DNA of 36,926 nt from Burkholderiaceae bacterium (GTDB lineage: Bacteria > Pseudomonadota > Gammaproteobacteria > Burkholderiales > Burkholderiaceae_E), in assembly GCA_900299025.1 (NCBI GenBank), contig OMIE01000036.1:1-36926 (forward strand). The letters run 5' to 3'. The notes under the pieces are model-generated. The model did not search any database and had not been told where the DNA came from. It worked only from the letters and a program-made list of their open reading frames with translations. The position numbers and the translations under genes are program-made. Position 1 is the first letter of the stretch. Each line of letters starts with the position of its first letter. Of the stretch, positions 18,392 through 25,836 are shown in pieces.

Positions 18392-19690
18392 ATGAACTTA
18401 ATCCCCCGGCGTTTGATTCTTTCAAGAATCCTTGCGGCACTGTTCACGCTCCCCATCTACCTCGTCCTCGGTCTTCAGCCCTTCGCCCAGCAACGCGTTG
18501 ACGTTTCGGGCGTCGCGCAATCACTGCTACCCCTCTCAGTAGCAAATTTCGCCTCCGATCAACGCGCCCGCACCGACGTATCTGGCGTTGTGCATAGCGA
18601 TCTCGGTCGAAGCGGCCTATTCAACATGATCGACAGCGGTATGGTGCTTGCCGATACAGGCCCGGTTCCTGCAGAACTGCGCGGCAAGGGTATCGACATG
18701 CTTGTTTCGGGCTCGGTTTCGCGACTCGCCGATGGTCGGTTTGATGTGCGTTACCGCCTCAATGACTTGGTCAAGCAACGTGCAATTTTTCAGCGCTCGA
18801 TTGTTGTCCACCCCGATGACTTACGCATGGCCGGGCACCGTATCGCCGACGAAGTTTTTGAGGCCCTCACAGGCGAGAAGGGCATTTTCTCCACAAGGAT
18901 TGCTTATGTGAGTAAGCAGGCCACACGCTACGTCTTGCAAATCGCCGATTGGGATGCCGAAAACCCACAACTCGCACTTAGCTCGGCCGAGCCGATCATA
19001 TCGCCGCGTTGGTCGCCTGACGGATCAAAACTCGCCTACGTGTCATTCGAAAGCAAAAAGCCTGTCGTTTACGTACACAACCTGGCCACCGGGGAACGCT
19101 TAGCGGTTGCGAATTTCCGCGGCAGCAATAGTGCACCGGCCTGGGCCCCTGATGGCCAACAACTCGCAGTGTCTCTCACGATGGATGGCATGTCCCAGAT
19201 TTATCTGGTGTCAGCACGAGGCGGATCGCCGCGGCGATTGACCTCATCCAATTCGATCGACACCGAACCTGTTTTTTCCCCCGATGGGCGTTCGGTTTAT
19301 TTCACCTCAGATCGGGCCGGAAGCCCTCAGATCTATCAAGTTTCCAGCCAGGGCGGCGAGGCTAGGAGGGTTACCTTTGGTTCACCCTACTCAACCTCGG
19401 CAAGGGTGAGTCCCGATGGGAAATTACTCGCCTACATCACGCGCCGTGAGGGGCGCTATTTGGTAGCCGTGAGGGAGCTTGCAAGTGGCAACGACACGCT
19501 CGTGTCGGAAACCGGCCGCGAGGAAGCGCCATCGTTTTCACCAAACGGTAAATGGGTGATGTATGCGAGCAGGCGCAGTGGGCGCGACGCCTTAATTGCT
19601 GCTTCGGTTGATGGCAAAGTCAAGCAACAACTTGCAAGTCTCTCGGGTGATATGCGTGAACCAGCATGGGGCCCGCTCCCATCAAAGTAA
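18392..19690 (+). CDS. tolB: Tol-Pal periplasmic beta-propeller protein TolB
   Basis: TolB is the periplasmic partner that toggles between Pal and TolA. The 432-aa protein has a signal peptide (MNLIPRRLILSRILAALF... ending near QPFAQQ), an N-terminal D1 domain (IAVANFASDQ-like segment LPLSVANFASDQ), and a six-bladed propeller with repeats such as SPRWSPDGSKLAYVSFE, APAWAPDGQQLAVSL, EPVFSPDGRSVYFTSDR and APSFSPNGKWVMYASRR. I prefer the ATG at 18392; a GTG at 18383 would add three residues. No strong ribosome site precedes either start. Confidence 0.95.
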   Translation: MNLIPRRLILSRILAALFTLPIYLVLGLQPFAQQRVDVSGVAQSLLPLSVANFASDQRARTDVSGVVHSDLGRSGLFNMIDSGMVLADTGPVPAELRGKGIDMLVSGSVSRLADGRFDVRYRLNDLVKQRAIFQRSIVVHPDDLRMAGHRIADEVFEALTGEKGIFSTRIAYVSKQATRYVLQIADWDAENPQLALSSAEPIISPRWSPDGSKLAYVSFESKKPVVYVHNLATGERLAVANFRGSNSAPAWAPDGQQLAVSLTMDGMSQIYLVSARGGSPRRLTSSNSIDTEPVFSPDGRSVYFTSDRAGSPQIYQVSSQGGEARRVTFGSPYSTSARVSPDGKLLAYITRREGRYLVAVRELASGNDTLVSETGREEAPSFSPNGKWVMYASRRSGRDALIAASVDGKVKQQLASLSGDMREPAWGPLPSK

Positions 19691-19771
19691 TACAGCAGAG
19701 AAGCCATTCACGATCGAAGTCATTCAAATGAGAACTCAGGCTCAACCCATTCACTCCAAGGAGAACCTTTC

Positions 19772-20344
19772 ATGAAACAAGTAACCCGCCGCCTGGCTAT
19801 GCTCACAGCCATTGCATTGACCCTGGGTGCCTGCTCATCGGTTCCCCTTGAGGAAGAAAAGGGAGCACCAATCGATAATCGAGGTGCAGCTGGCAGCGGC
19901 GGTACGCCTGCCCCGAGTGAGCCGGCAGCACGCTCTGCGGTTGCACCGGTTCAAGCAGCGAGTACAGCCAGTACGGGCTTGCCAGCAGCACTTAGCGACC
20001 CTTCAAGCCCTGTGTTTCGAAAAATTGTTTATTTTGATTTTGATAGTTTTGAGATTCGAGAAGAGTTCCGCGGACTCATTCAGGCACACGCTAGCTTTTT
20101 ACAAGCTAATAAACAATTGAAAGTTGCCATCCAGGGGCACACCGATGAGCGTGGTACCAGGGAGTACAACCTGGCACTTGGCCAAAAACGTGCTGAGGCC
20201 GTACGCAAAGCGCTTGTCACCTTAGGGGTAGCTGATGCGCAACTTGAGGCTGTGAGCTTCGGAGAAGAAAAGCCGATGAACCAGGCCACTGACGAGGCTG
20301 CTTATGCACAGAATCGCCGGGCTGAGCTGGTCTATCAACAATGA
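19772..20344 (+). CDS. pal: Peptidoglycan-associated lipoprotein Pal
   Basis: Pal is the outer-membrane lipoprotein that anchors the membrane to peptidoglycan. The 190-aa protein has a lipoprotein signal with lipobox LGAC (Cys 21), a Ser/Pro/Ala-rich tether, and an OmpA-like C-terminal domain. This domain has VYFDFDSFEI, IQGHTDERGTREYNLALGQK, and the following RA of the peptidoglycan-binding motif. An ideal AAGGAGAA site at 19758-19765 indicates strong translation, consistent with Pal abundance. Its stop overlaps the cpoB start (ATGA). Confidence 0.96.
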   Translation: MKQVTRRLAMLTAIALTLGACSSVPLEEEKGAPIDNRGAAGSGGTPAPSEPAARSAVAPVQAASTASTGLPAALSDPSSPVFRKIVYFDFDSFEIREEFRGLIQAHASFLQANKQLKVAIQGHTDERGTREYNLALGQKRAEAVRKALVTLGVADAQLEAVSFGEEKPMNQATDEAAYAQNRRAELVYQQ

Positions 20345-21273
20345 TGCGAAGACGCTTAAGCGCTGCTTGCTTGCAAGCGGATCCCAAACGGTGGCTAGCG
20401 GGGGGATCAGCCCTCAGCTTTTCACGTCTTGTCGTACTCACGATCAGCGGTGCTATGTTGTTGGCACCGGCTGCGTACCCAGTCAACGCTCAGGCAGCGA
20501 TCTTTTCTGACGACGAAGCGCGCAAAGCGATTCTAGATTTGCGTATTCGCTTTGAAGAATTGCGCAACCAAGTCCAAGATTTGGGCAAACAAATCCAGGC
20601 CTTGAATACCGAGCTCAAAGAGACTCAGCAAGTGGTACAAAAAAAGGCCGATGGTCAAGGCCAACTTGGCGTTCAGTCCGACATGGAGCGCCTTCGCCAG
20701 GAATTAGCGCGGGCGAGGGGTCAAATCGAAGAACTTGTCAACGAACTCACAACCACCCAAAAGCGACAACGCGACTTGGACCAGATGGTCGATAAGCGCA
20801 TCGCTGAGGTTAAAACCAAAGTGGGCGAGGTGGACAATCGGCTCACTGCCTTTGAGCCTATCGTCGTTAACGTTGACGGCATGGAAATTCGCGTCGATCC
20901 TGCTGAGAAGCGCCTTTTTGATGCTGCGATCGAATCATTTCGTGCTGGCGAGTTCAAACAATCGGCCGCCCAGCTGCGCAGCATGATGGATCGTTTCCCA
21001 GACTCGGCCTATATGCCGAGCCTGGTTTTTTGGTTCGGCAGTGCCAACTACGCACAGCGCGAATTTAAGGGTGCGATCACCAGTTTCACGGCCTTTTTGA
21101 AGACTTACGCCGAACATCCGCGTGCGGCCGACGCGCGGCTTAATTTGGGACTGGCACAAGCGGATGCCGGTGAGCGTGCCGCCGCGAGAAAAACCCTTCA
21201 AAACGTCGTCGATCGCCACCCAGAGAGTAATGCTGCGGTCGTGGCGAAAGAACGCCTTAGCAAGCTGAAGTGA
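20341..21273 (+). CDS. cpoB: Cell division coordinator CpoB (YbgF)
   Basis: CpoB is a periplasmic Tol-associated protein that coordinates outer-membrane constriction with septal peptidoglycan synthesis. The 310-aa protein has an extended N-terminus, a hydrophobic signal region ending near VNAQA (about residue 52), a trimeric coiled coil (about residues 65-140, LRIRFEELRNQVQDLGKQI), and a C-terminal TPR domain (residues about 185-310, FDAAIESFRAGEFKQSAAQ, LNLGLAQADAGE). It overlaps pal by four bases and its stop overlaps the next gene (GTGA). The long N-terminus before the signal suggests the true start may be internal (an ATG in the GAMLLAP stretch seems too late). Confidence 0.92.
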   Translation: MMRRRLSAACLQADPKRWLAGGSALSFSRLVVLTISGAMLLAPAAYPVNAQAAIFSDDEARKAILDLRIRFEELRNQVQDLGKQIQALNTELKETQQVVQKKADGQGQLGVQSDMERLRQELARARGQIEELVNELTTTQKRQRDLDQMVDKRIAEVKTKVGEVDNRLTAFEPIVVNVDGMEIRVDPAEKRLFDAAIESFRAGEFKQSAAQLRSMMDRFPDSAYMPSLVFWFGSANYAQREFKGAITSFTAFLKTYAEHPRAADARLNLGLAQADAGERAAARKTLQNVVDRHPESNAAVVAKERLSKLK

Positions 21274-22361
21274 ACGAGGCAGCCAATGCCCTGGTGCTCG
21301 GGGCTGCCGCCTTGATCAGTATTGTGCTGGGTGTGTTCATGAATCGTTATCACTTTTGCACCATGGGTGCACTAAGCGATTGGTTCAACATGTCCGATTT
21401 TGGACGTATGCGACAGTGGCTTGCTGCTTTGCTAAGCGCCATCTTGCTCACCCAAATCATGTGGGCTCACCAACATATTCATGTCGAAGCATCTTTTTAC
21501 CTCACGCCTAAACTGACCTGGCTCAGTCACCTCGTAGGCGGGATTTTGTTCGGCTTCGGAATGGTGCTTGCTTCAGGCTGTGGCAGCAGGGCACTGATTC
21601 GCTTGGGCAGCGGTTCGCTAAAAGCCCTTGTCGTTGTCATCGTGATGGGTTTAGCAGCCTACATCACGATGCGTGGCTTGCTCGCGATCCCAAGGGTGAG
21701 CCTGATAGAGACCCAGGTCATTGAGCTCGGTGTTGCACAGGATCTACCACGACTCATTTTTGGAAGTAAAGCCGGACCTTGGGAGCGTGTTTTGATCGCC
21801 TGCGGTGTGTGCGGGCTACTGATCGGGTTGATCACTTTCTTGGCAAGACCTTCTGATCAAAGCAAATCCCAACTGTTGAGCGGCCTAGTGATCGGCGCAA
21901 TGATTGCGGCAATGTGGTTCGTGTCGGCATCGCTTGGTTATGTCGACGAAGACCCCAATACCTTGAAAGAAGGCTTTGTAGCGACCAATTCGCGCGGTCC
22001 AGAATCGTTTAGCTTCGTTGCACCAATAGCCTACACCATCGACTATTTGATTCTTTTCAGCGATAAAAGCAAAACACTCACCTTGGGGATCGTTTCAGTG
22101 TTTGGTATGGTATTAGGCGCCTTCCTTGATTCAATCTTCAGCGGACGCTTTCGGCTTGAAGGCTTTGCAGGCCTTGAGGACACGCGTATGCATTTGATCG
22201 GTGCGACCCTGATGGGTGTTGGCGGTGTCACCGCGTTTGGTTGCACCGTTGGCCAGGGACTAAGCGCTGCATCGCTACTTGCTGTTGGCGCTGCCATCAG
22301 TCTTCCCGCCATTGCACTCGGGGCCTGGCTTGCGATGAAATGGCAAATTAGCAGAATATAA
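21270..22361 (+). CDS. YeeE/YedE-family sulfur-compound (thiosulfate) transporter
   Basis: This is a 363-aa integral membrane protein of the YeeE/YedE family, whose characterised member TsuA takes up thiosulfate through a cysteine-lined path. Conserved motifs are FMNRYHFCTMGALSDW (Cys 30), FGMVLASGCGSRALIRLG (Cys 104) and GGVTAFGCTVGQGLS near the C-terminus, matching the family's cysteine positions. I count about nine or ten hydrophobic helices. The GTG start overlaps the cpoB stop (GTGA), so it is translationally attached to the tol-pal operon, an unusual position. It is convergent with dctM. The substrate is inferred from the family only. Confidence 0.88.
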   Translation: MNEAANALVLGAAALISIVLGVFMNRYHFCTMGALSDWFNMSDFGRMRQWLAALLSAILLTQIMWAHQHIHVEASFYLTPKLTWLSHLVGGILFGFGMVLASGCGSRALIRLGSGSLKALVVVIVMGLAAYITMRGLLAIPRVSLIETQVIELGVAQDLPRLIFGSKAGPWERVLIACGVCGLLIGLITFLARPSDQSKSQLLSGLVIGAMIAAMWFVSASLGYVDEDPNTLKEGFVATNSRGPESFSFVAPIAYTIDYLILFSDKSKTLTLGIVSVFGMVLGAFLDSIFSGRFRLEGFAGLEDTRMHLIGATLMGVGGVTAFGCTVGQGLSAASLLAVGAAISLPAIALGAWLAMKWQISRI

Positions 22362-22426
22362 GCAATAAATTCGCTCGTACTGCCCAGCCAATTAACGAGG
22401 CTGACCTTCCCAACCCACCAAGCCGC

Positions 22427-23698
22427 CTAACCCATTAATTGAGTGGGAAGCCAAGTCGAGATGATGGGCACATATGTGACCAAAAACAACATACCAAGCA
22501 TGATCATGAAAAAGGGGACCGTTCCCTTCAAGACTTCGGCAAGCGGTATGCGGGAAATATTACTGATCACAAAGAGATTAAGCCCAACCGGCGGCGACAT
22601 TAAAGCCAGCTCCATGTTGATTACCAACATCACACCGAAGTGAATTGGATCGATCTTCAGCGGCTCGAGTAGGGGCAACACAATAGGAACAACAATCAGC
22701 AAAATCGAGAAAACTTCCAAAAACATGCCAAGAACAATGAGAAGCAAATTGACGATCAGCAAGAACTGCCAGTCGGTGATCTGATAGGTTTGCATCAGCT
22801 CGAGAACTTTTTGCGCCAATCCGGTTTCAGTAATCAAATGGCCAAAGGCAAGCGCCATCGTGATAATAATCATAATAGCCGCTGCGCTTCGGATCGAATA
22901 AACCAAAATATGAAAGAAGTCGCTGAGCTTCACACCCTTGTAAACATATAAAGCGAGCACGATCGCCACCACCGCCGACAACGCAGCGGTTTCGGTGAGC
23001 GTGACCACACCCCCATACAAGCCCCCTAAGACCACAACAGGAATCATCAATGCCGGAATGGCACGCACTGAGGCTGCAATCTTGTCTTGCATCGGCACAT
23101 CAGAGCGAACCTTATAGCCCTCTTTGCGTGCGAAGTAATACACATACATACCCATCAGCGCTGCAGCGAGTAGGCCAGGTATAACGCCGCCCAAAAAGAG
23201 TCGTGGGATCGAGGCGTCGGCCAAGACACCATATACGACAAAGGCCAAGGAGGGTGGAATCAAAATACCTAAGGTACCTGCACAGGCCAAAATGCCCCCT
23301 GCAAAGCGCGGAGCGTAGCCTTCGCGAAGCATGGCCGGAATCATGATTGTTCCCATAGCAATCGCTGTAGCCACCGACGAGCCACACATGGCAGAGAAAA
23401 TGGCACAGGTCAGCACAGAAACTAAACCAAGCCCGCCAGAGACCCAGCCTATCCATGCGGTCGCCGCATCAATGAGTGCTTTGGCTACACCGCCTCGTTC
23501 CATGAAGGTTGCTGCGATAACGAAGTAAGGCACGGCCAGAAGCGTTGTTGAATTAAGTTCATCGATCACTTTCTGCGCCAGCGGCACCAGACTGCCATCG
23601 TGAGCAAACACGATGCCCGAGGTGATGCCCATCGTCAGAAAAATGGGAAATCCCAAAAAAAGCAGGATTAAAAAAAGAGGCGAAATCAGCGCAAGCAT
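22427..23698 (-). CDS. dctM: TRAP transporter large permease (DctM type)
   Basis: This is the large (about 12-helix) ion-coupled permease of a tripartite ATP-independent periplasmic transporter. The 423-aa product begins MLALISPLFLILLFLGFPIF, a typical DctM start, and has CAIFSAMCGSSVATAIAMG and GILIPPSLAFVVYGVLADAS, both diagnostic family segments. The C-terminus carries PPVGLNLFVISNISR. I chose the ATG at 23698, preceded by an AAAGAGG site. It follows dctQ by 13 bases in a dctP-dctQ-dctM operon. Substrates are likely organic acids, but nothing here identifies which. Confidence 0.94.
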   Translation of the reverse strand: MLALISPLFLILLFLGFPIFLTMGITSGIVFAHDGSLVPLAQKVIDELNSTTLLAVPYFVIAATFMERGGVAKALIDAATAWIGWVSGGLGLVSVLTCAIFSAMCGSSVATAIAMGTIMIPAMLREGYAPRFAGGILACAGTLGILIPPSLAFVVYGVLADASIPRLFLGGVIPGLLAAALMGMYVYYFARKEGYKVRSDVPMQDKIAASVRAIPALMIPVVVLGGLYGGVVTLTETAALSAVVAIVLALYVYKGVKLSDFFHILVYSIRSAAAIMIIITMALAFGHLITETGLAQKVLELMQTYQITDWQFLLIVNLLLIVLGMFLEVFSILLIVVPIVLPLLEPLKIDPIHFGVMLVINMELALMSPPVGLNLFVISNISRIPLAEVLKGTVPFFMIMLGMLFLVTYVPIISTWLPTQLMG

Positions 23699-23711
23699 TG
23701 AATCAGCCTCT

Positions 23712-24290
23712 TTAGTGTGTTGCGGGCTGACCAGGCCTGCGCAAGAGCCGCAAGGCAAACGCAAAAGCCATCACAAGTGCACCGGCCGGTAAGGCAGCGA
23801 AATAAATCCAAAGCGGCGTACGCAACATGGTTGTTGAGACATCACCGAAGTCGTAGGCCTGATAAGCAACCTGCCCTCCGTAATAGACTAGCATCAGCGA
23901 AAAACACAAACCGATCACTTCTACAGAGCGTGTTATCACTTGTTGTATCGCTACGGGAAACATATTCACAAAGAAGTCTGACTTCACGTGGCGATCCATG
24001 AGCGTGAGACTTCCGAGCGATAGGAACACAGCCCAGATGATCAAATAGACCTGCACCTCGTCGACAAAATCAAAGACCAAGTGCGGAACAAAATAACGAA
24101 CAATAACGTTATAAGCGCACATCAATAGTGATGCGCTGACCAACACCCCGATGACGATGGCTTCAAGCGGATGGGCCCGAGGGACGTGATGCGACTCCGC
24201 ATCCAAGTCCGCTTGGGCTTTTTCACGCAGAGCAGCAAAAAGCCTGCTGCCCTTTGCCTCCTCATTAGGCTCTTGCGGCGAGAAACTCAT
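23712..24290 (-). CDS. dctQ: TRAP transporter small permease (DctQ type)
   Basis: This is the small four-helix membrane subunit of the TRAP transporter. The 192-aa protein has a hydrophilic N-terminus (about 45 residues), then helices around AIVIGVLVSASLLMCAYNVI, VYLIIWAVFLSLGSL, VIGLCFSLMLVYYGG and LWIYFAALPAGALVMAFAF. The segment LSLGSLTLMDRHVKSDFFV is typical of the family. It lies between dctP and dctM with small gaps (34 and 13 bases), so the three form one operon. Confidence 0.92.
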   Translation of the reverse strand: MSFSPQEPNEEAKGSRLFAALREKAQADLDAESHHVPRAHPLEAIVIGVLVSASLLMCAYNVIVRYFVPHLVFDFVDEVQVYLIIWAVFLSLGSLTLMDRHVKSDFFVNMFPVAIQQVITRSVEVIGLCFSLMLVYYGGQVAYQAYDFGDVSTTMLRTPLWIYFAALPAGALVMAFAFALRLLRRPGQPATH

Positions 24291-24324
24291 TTGTTCACTT
24301 ACGCGGGCTCGTTACGAAAGCATG

Positions 24325-25347
24325 CTAGTAGCCAACACCAGCATCTCGTAACGCCTTCATCACCTGCTCGACCACATCCTTGTCCATCTTCATCTTTTCA
24401 ACGAGCTCGGCCTGACCTTGCATAAGTATTTTGCGCATGTTTGCGATGTCACCATCAGCGGGCGCAACAACCTTCAAGCCAGCCTTCTTCAAATCGTCTT
24501 CTGAAGACTTTTGCGCTTCTCCCGCAGCATCCCTTTGCCAAGCGACAGCGATGTTCCAGGACTCAATAATCGCATCCTGAACGTCTTTGGGTTGTTTTTT
24601 CCAAAAAGACTCGCGAATCATCGGCACGTATTGTCCAAAATATTGCTTATCTCTGAAGGCGTATTTCAAACCTGAGTCCATCAACTTCGATGAGCGTACG
24701 CTCTCGAAGGTCGTCATCATGGCATCCATAACGCCTTGGCTCATGGCAAGCGGCACGTCGGGCCAGGGTACCAGCAGCGCCACACCACCCATCGCCGTAG
24801 CGCGTGCCGCGTTAGCGGTGCCGCCTGGATAGCGAATCTTTATCCCTTTTAAATCGCTATAACCATTTATAGGTTTATTGATCGAGTAGTAGTGCTGATG
24901 GCCCAAATCCATCCACTTACCAGGTATTTTCACTTTGAGTCGCTCTTCAAAGCGCCTGTTTAAAAAGTCACCTGCCTTGCCGTCCATAACTTTGTAGACA
25001 ACGTCTCGCTCAAGGCCGTAAAACATAGGCAAGGTTTGCAGCGCTGCGTTGGGCTCTGCACTGTCGAGTTGCCAGGTTCCCGGAACACCCATCTCAAGCG
25101 CATCCTGACGCAGCGCCCGTGGTACATCGCGATCACGGAATAACTGACCGCTCGGGTAAACCTCAATTGCAAATCGATTACCCGTGCGCTTTTTCAATTC
25201 TGCTACAAAGACTTCAACGCCTTTATTGCGAACATGAACCGGATTGGTATCAAGTGCAATGCGCAGCTTTTCCTGGGCTAGCGCTGGACTTGCCCCGGCT
25301 GCCAATAATAGTCCTAGGGCCACGGTCAAAACAGAACGTCGCTTCAT
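24325..25347 (-). CDS. dctP: TRAP transporter periplasmic solute-binding protein (DctP family)
   Basis: This is the periplasmic ligand-binding subunit (P subunit) that delivers substrate to the DctQM membrane pair. The 340-aa protein has a clear signal peptide (MKRRSVLTVALGLLLAAGAS...ALAQ) and the family core: EVYPSGQLFRDRDVPRALR, then DLKGIKIRYPGG with the arginine that usually salt-bridges the ligand carboxylate, and a QGVMDAMMTTFESV segment. A good GAGGAGAC-type ribosome site precedes the ATG at 25347. The ligand is probably a carboxylate; identity cannot be read from sequence. Confidence 0.93.
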   Translation of the reverse strand: MKRRSVLTVALGLLLAAGASPALAQEKLRIALDTNPVHVRNKGVEVFVAELKKRTGNRFAIEVYPSGQLFRDRDVPRALRQDALEMGVPGTWQLDSAEPNAALQTLPMFYGLERDVVYKVMDGKAGDFLNRRFEERLKVKIPGKWMDLGHQHYYSINKPINGYSDLKGIKIRYPGGTANAARATAMGGVALLVPWPDVPLAMSQGVMDAMMTTFESVRSSKLMDSGLKYAFRDKQYFGQYVPMIRESFWKKQPKDVQDAIIESWNIAVAWQRDAAGEAQKSSEDDLKKAGLKVVAPADGDIANMRKILMQGQAELVEKMKMDKDVVEQVMKALRDAGVGY

Positions 25348-25556
25348 TGCATAGTCTCCTCGTTATACGCAAACAGTCATCTGCTTTGTGCGTCCTCATG
25401 CTTTGCCTCGACGTTGGACGCTTCAAGCTGGTATCCCAATGAAAGTCAGTCAAAGTCGGCATGGAGCGCTTCTTATGGGCTTGAGCCTAACGGCTGAGCG
25501 CCTCGCTGTAAAGCACCATGCAACATGTAATGAACTGTTTGCCCAGTTGAGATCCT

Positions 25557-25601
25557 TTGAGCAGTTCACTAGTTGAGCAGTTCAGGTCCTATGAGCAGTC
25601 A
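25557..25601 (+). repeat. Three iterated TGAGCAGT boxes upstream of tRNA-Lys
   Basis: TTGAGCAGTTCA occurs at 25557-25568 and again, identical, at 25573-25584; a third imperfect copy TATGAGCAGTCA is at 25590-25601. The spacing is 16-17 bases. The array ends about 31 bases before the -35 element of the tRNA-Lys promoter. A GAACTG (inverse of CAGTTC) lies just upstream at about 25533. These could be binding sites for a regulator of the tRNA or of dctP, or a small local duplication. Confidence 0.6.
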
Positions 25602-25632
25602 AGGTCTATTACCCACAGGAGAGTCGTTCAGT

Positions 25633-25662
25633 TTGACCCGCAATTCCGATTATTTGTATAAT
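25633..25662 (+). promoter_or_regulatory. Sigma-70-type promoter for tRNA-Lys
   Basis: A TTGACC -35 at 25633-25638 and a perfect TATAAT -10 at 25657-25662 are separated by 18 bases. The expected start point (about 25669) lies just ahead of the mature tRNA 5' end at 25675, so the pre-tRNA leader would be very short. This is the best promoter match I found in the window. Confidence 0.85.
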
Positions 25663-25674
25663 GGAAGGCTTCGT

Positions 25675-25750
25675 GGGTCGTTAGCTCAGTCGGTAGAGCA
25701 GCGGACTTTTAATCCGTTGGTCGCTGGTTCGAATCCAGCACGGCCTACCA
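25675..25750 (+). tRNA. tRNA-Lys (anticodon TTT)
   Basis: The 76-base sequence folds as a standard cloverleaf with the CCA end encoded (25748-25750). The anticodon loop CTTTTAA puts TTT at 25708-25710, giving Lys. The D arm GCTC/GAGC, a five-base variable loop and the T arm GCTGG-TTCGAAT-CCAGC are normal. The acceptor stem GGGTCGT/ACGGCCT contains two G-U wobbles (G1-U72 and U4-G69), and the anticodon stem has G27-U43. Common bacterial tRNA-Lys genes have a fully paired GGGTCGT/ACGACCC stem. I see no terminator immediately after. Confidence 0.96.
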
Positions 25751-25836
25751 CCAAGATTCAGATTGGTCATACGACCGTCTTCAGCAAAAGCTTGGTAGGA
25801 TCGTCTCGTTGACCTGATAATAAAAGAGGTTTGCCA

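Larger units (their letters stand above)
25348..25674. other. Divergent intergenic region between dctP and tRNA-Lys
   Basis: This 327-base stretch has no convincing gene. It holds the dctP leader on one side, with a TATAAC-like -10 near 25360-25366 on the minus strand that I consider weak. Three iterated TGAGCAGT boxes lie at 25557-25601 and the tRNA-Lys promoter at 25633-25662. Short open frames here have no recognisable family and no ribosome site. Confidence 0.6.

Noticed and set aside
22362-22426. Terminator between the convergent yeeE-like gene and dctM
   Set aside because: Only a four-base CCCA/TGGG pairing is visible and it has no T-tract.
25557-25601. Possible plasmid or phage replication iterons
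   Set aside because: Only three short copies, no AT-rich region and no replication initiator gene nearby.
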